DNA of 39,461 bases. Source: JAKLKS01 sp964370855. Its GTDB lineage: Bacteria; Planctomycetota; JAJSAM01; JAKLKS01. The position numbers were made by a program, and so were the translations under genes. The stretch covers positions 1-39,461 of the forward strand of contig CAYJMF010000034.1 in assembly GCA_964370855.1 (NCBI GenBank), in the 5' to 3' direction. Below the pieces are notes generated by a model. It was not told where the DNA came from. It made no database searches and saw only the letters and a list, made by a program, of their open reading frames with translations. This document shows positions 39,382 through 39,461 of this stretch, one piece after another (the first letter of the stretch is position 1; each line of letters starts with the position of its first letter).

Positions 39382-39461
<80 letters not shown>

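Overview
The window looks like one assembled contig of a very GC-rich, uncultured bacterium. Genes sit close together, many pairs share a 4-base GTGA or ATGA overlap, and GTG starts are common. Two sigma factors fused to membrane-anchored C-terminal domains, large carboxypeptidase-regulatory-like (CarboxypepD_reg) repeat proteins, an FG-GAP protein, an ice-binding-like protein and a PrcB-domain protein together suggest Planctomycetota or a similar phylum. That placement is inference: no rRNA or core marker gene is present. Both ends lie in hairpin-forming sequence and the right end runs into 51 G, so the contig probably stops at its ends for technical reasons.

Layout. 0-5 kb: a secreted protein facing a 1214-residue CarboxypepD_reg repeat protein. 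5-7 kb: two tRNA-Gly(GCC) genes flanking a secreted LanC-like cyclase-fold protein with a Cys-Cys-Gly zinc motif. 7.1-10.35 kb: a segment of looser codon use with a sulfatase-modifying-factor-like lipoprotein and an AbiEi/AbiEii type IV toxin-antitoxin pair driven by a near-consensus promoter. 10.4-18.3 kb: a one-strand arsenic island. In transcription order it holds arsR3, arsM, acr3, arsC (with an extra N-terminal domain), a decayed arsC fragment, arsR2, a TerB-like gene, a small unknown gene, arsR1, a CHKC mini-thioredoxin, a membrane-anchored thioredoxin whose first redox cysteine is an in-frame UGA (probable selenocysteine), ccdA and an ArsP/YraQ-type permease. 18.4-26.6 kb: a DUF4143-type ATPase behind 23-bp repeats, a sigma/CarboxypepD_reg fusion, another CarboxypepD_reg protein, two small unknowns and a second tethered sigma factor. 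26.8-32.1 kb: three exported proteins (TIG/FG-GAP propeller, PrcB domain, DUF3494 ice-binding domain). 32.2-35.4 kb: a CbpA/CbpM-like chaperone pair, an outer-membrane barrel and a serine hydrolase. 35.4-39.4 kb: a 126-bp palindrome, a Crp/Fnr regulator, an FNR-type box, quinol nitric oxide reductase and a hemerythrin, i.e. a nitric-oxide-handling unit.

How the genes work together. In the arsenic island ArsC makes arsenite, Acr3 exports it, ArsM methylates it and the permease may export trivalent methylarsenicals. CcdA and two thioredoxin-like proteins would move reducing power. Three ArsR repressors with different putative operators divide the island into at least two transcription units. 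In the nitric oxide unit a DNR-like regulator would sense NO and switch on norB, with the hemerythrin as a di-iron partner. The most unusual items are the probable selenothioredoxin, the tethered sigma factors, the secreted CCG-type LanC homologue and the repeated 31-nt palindromic unit at gene ends.
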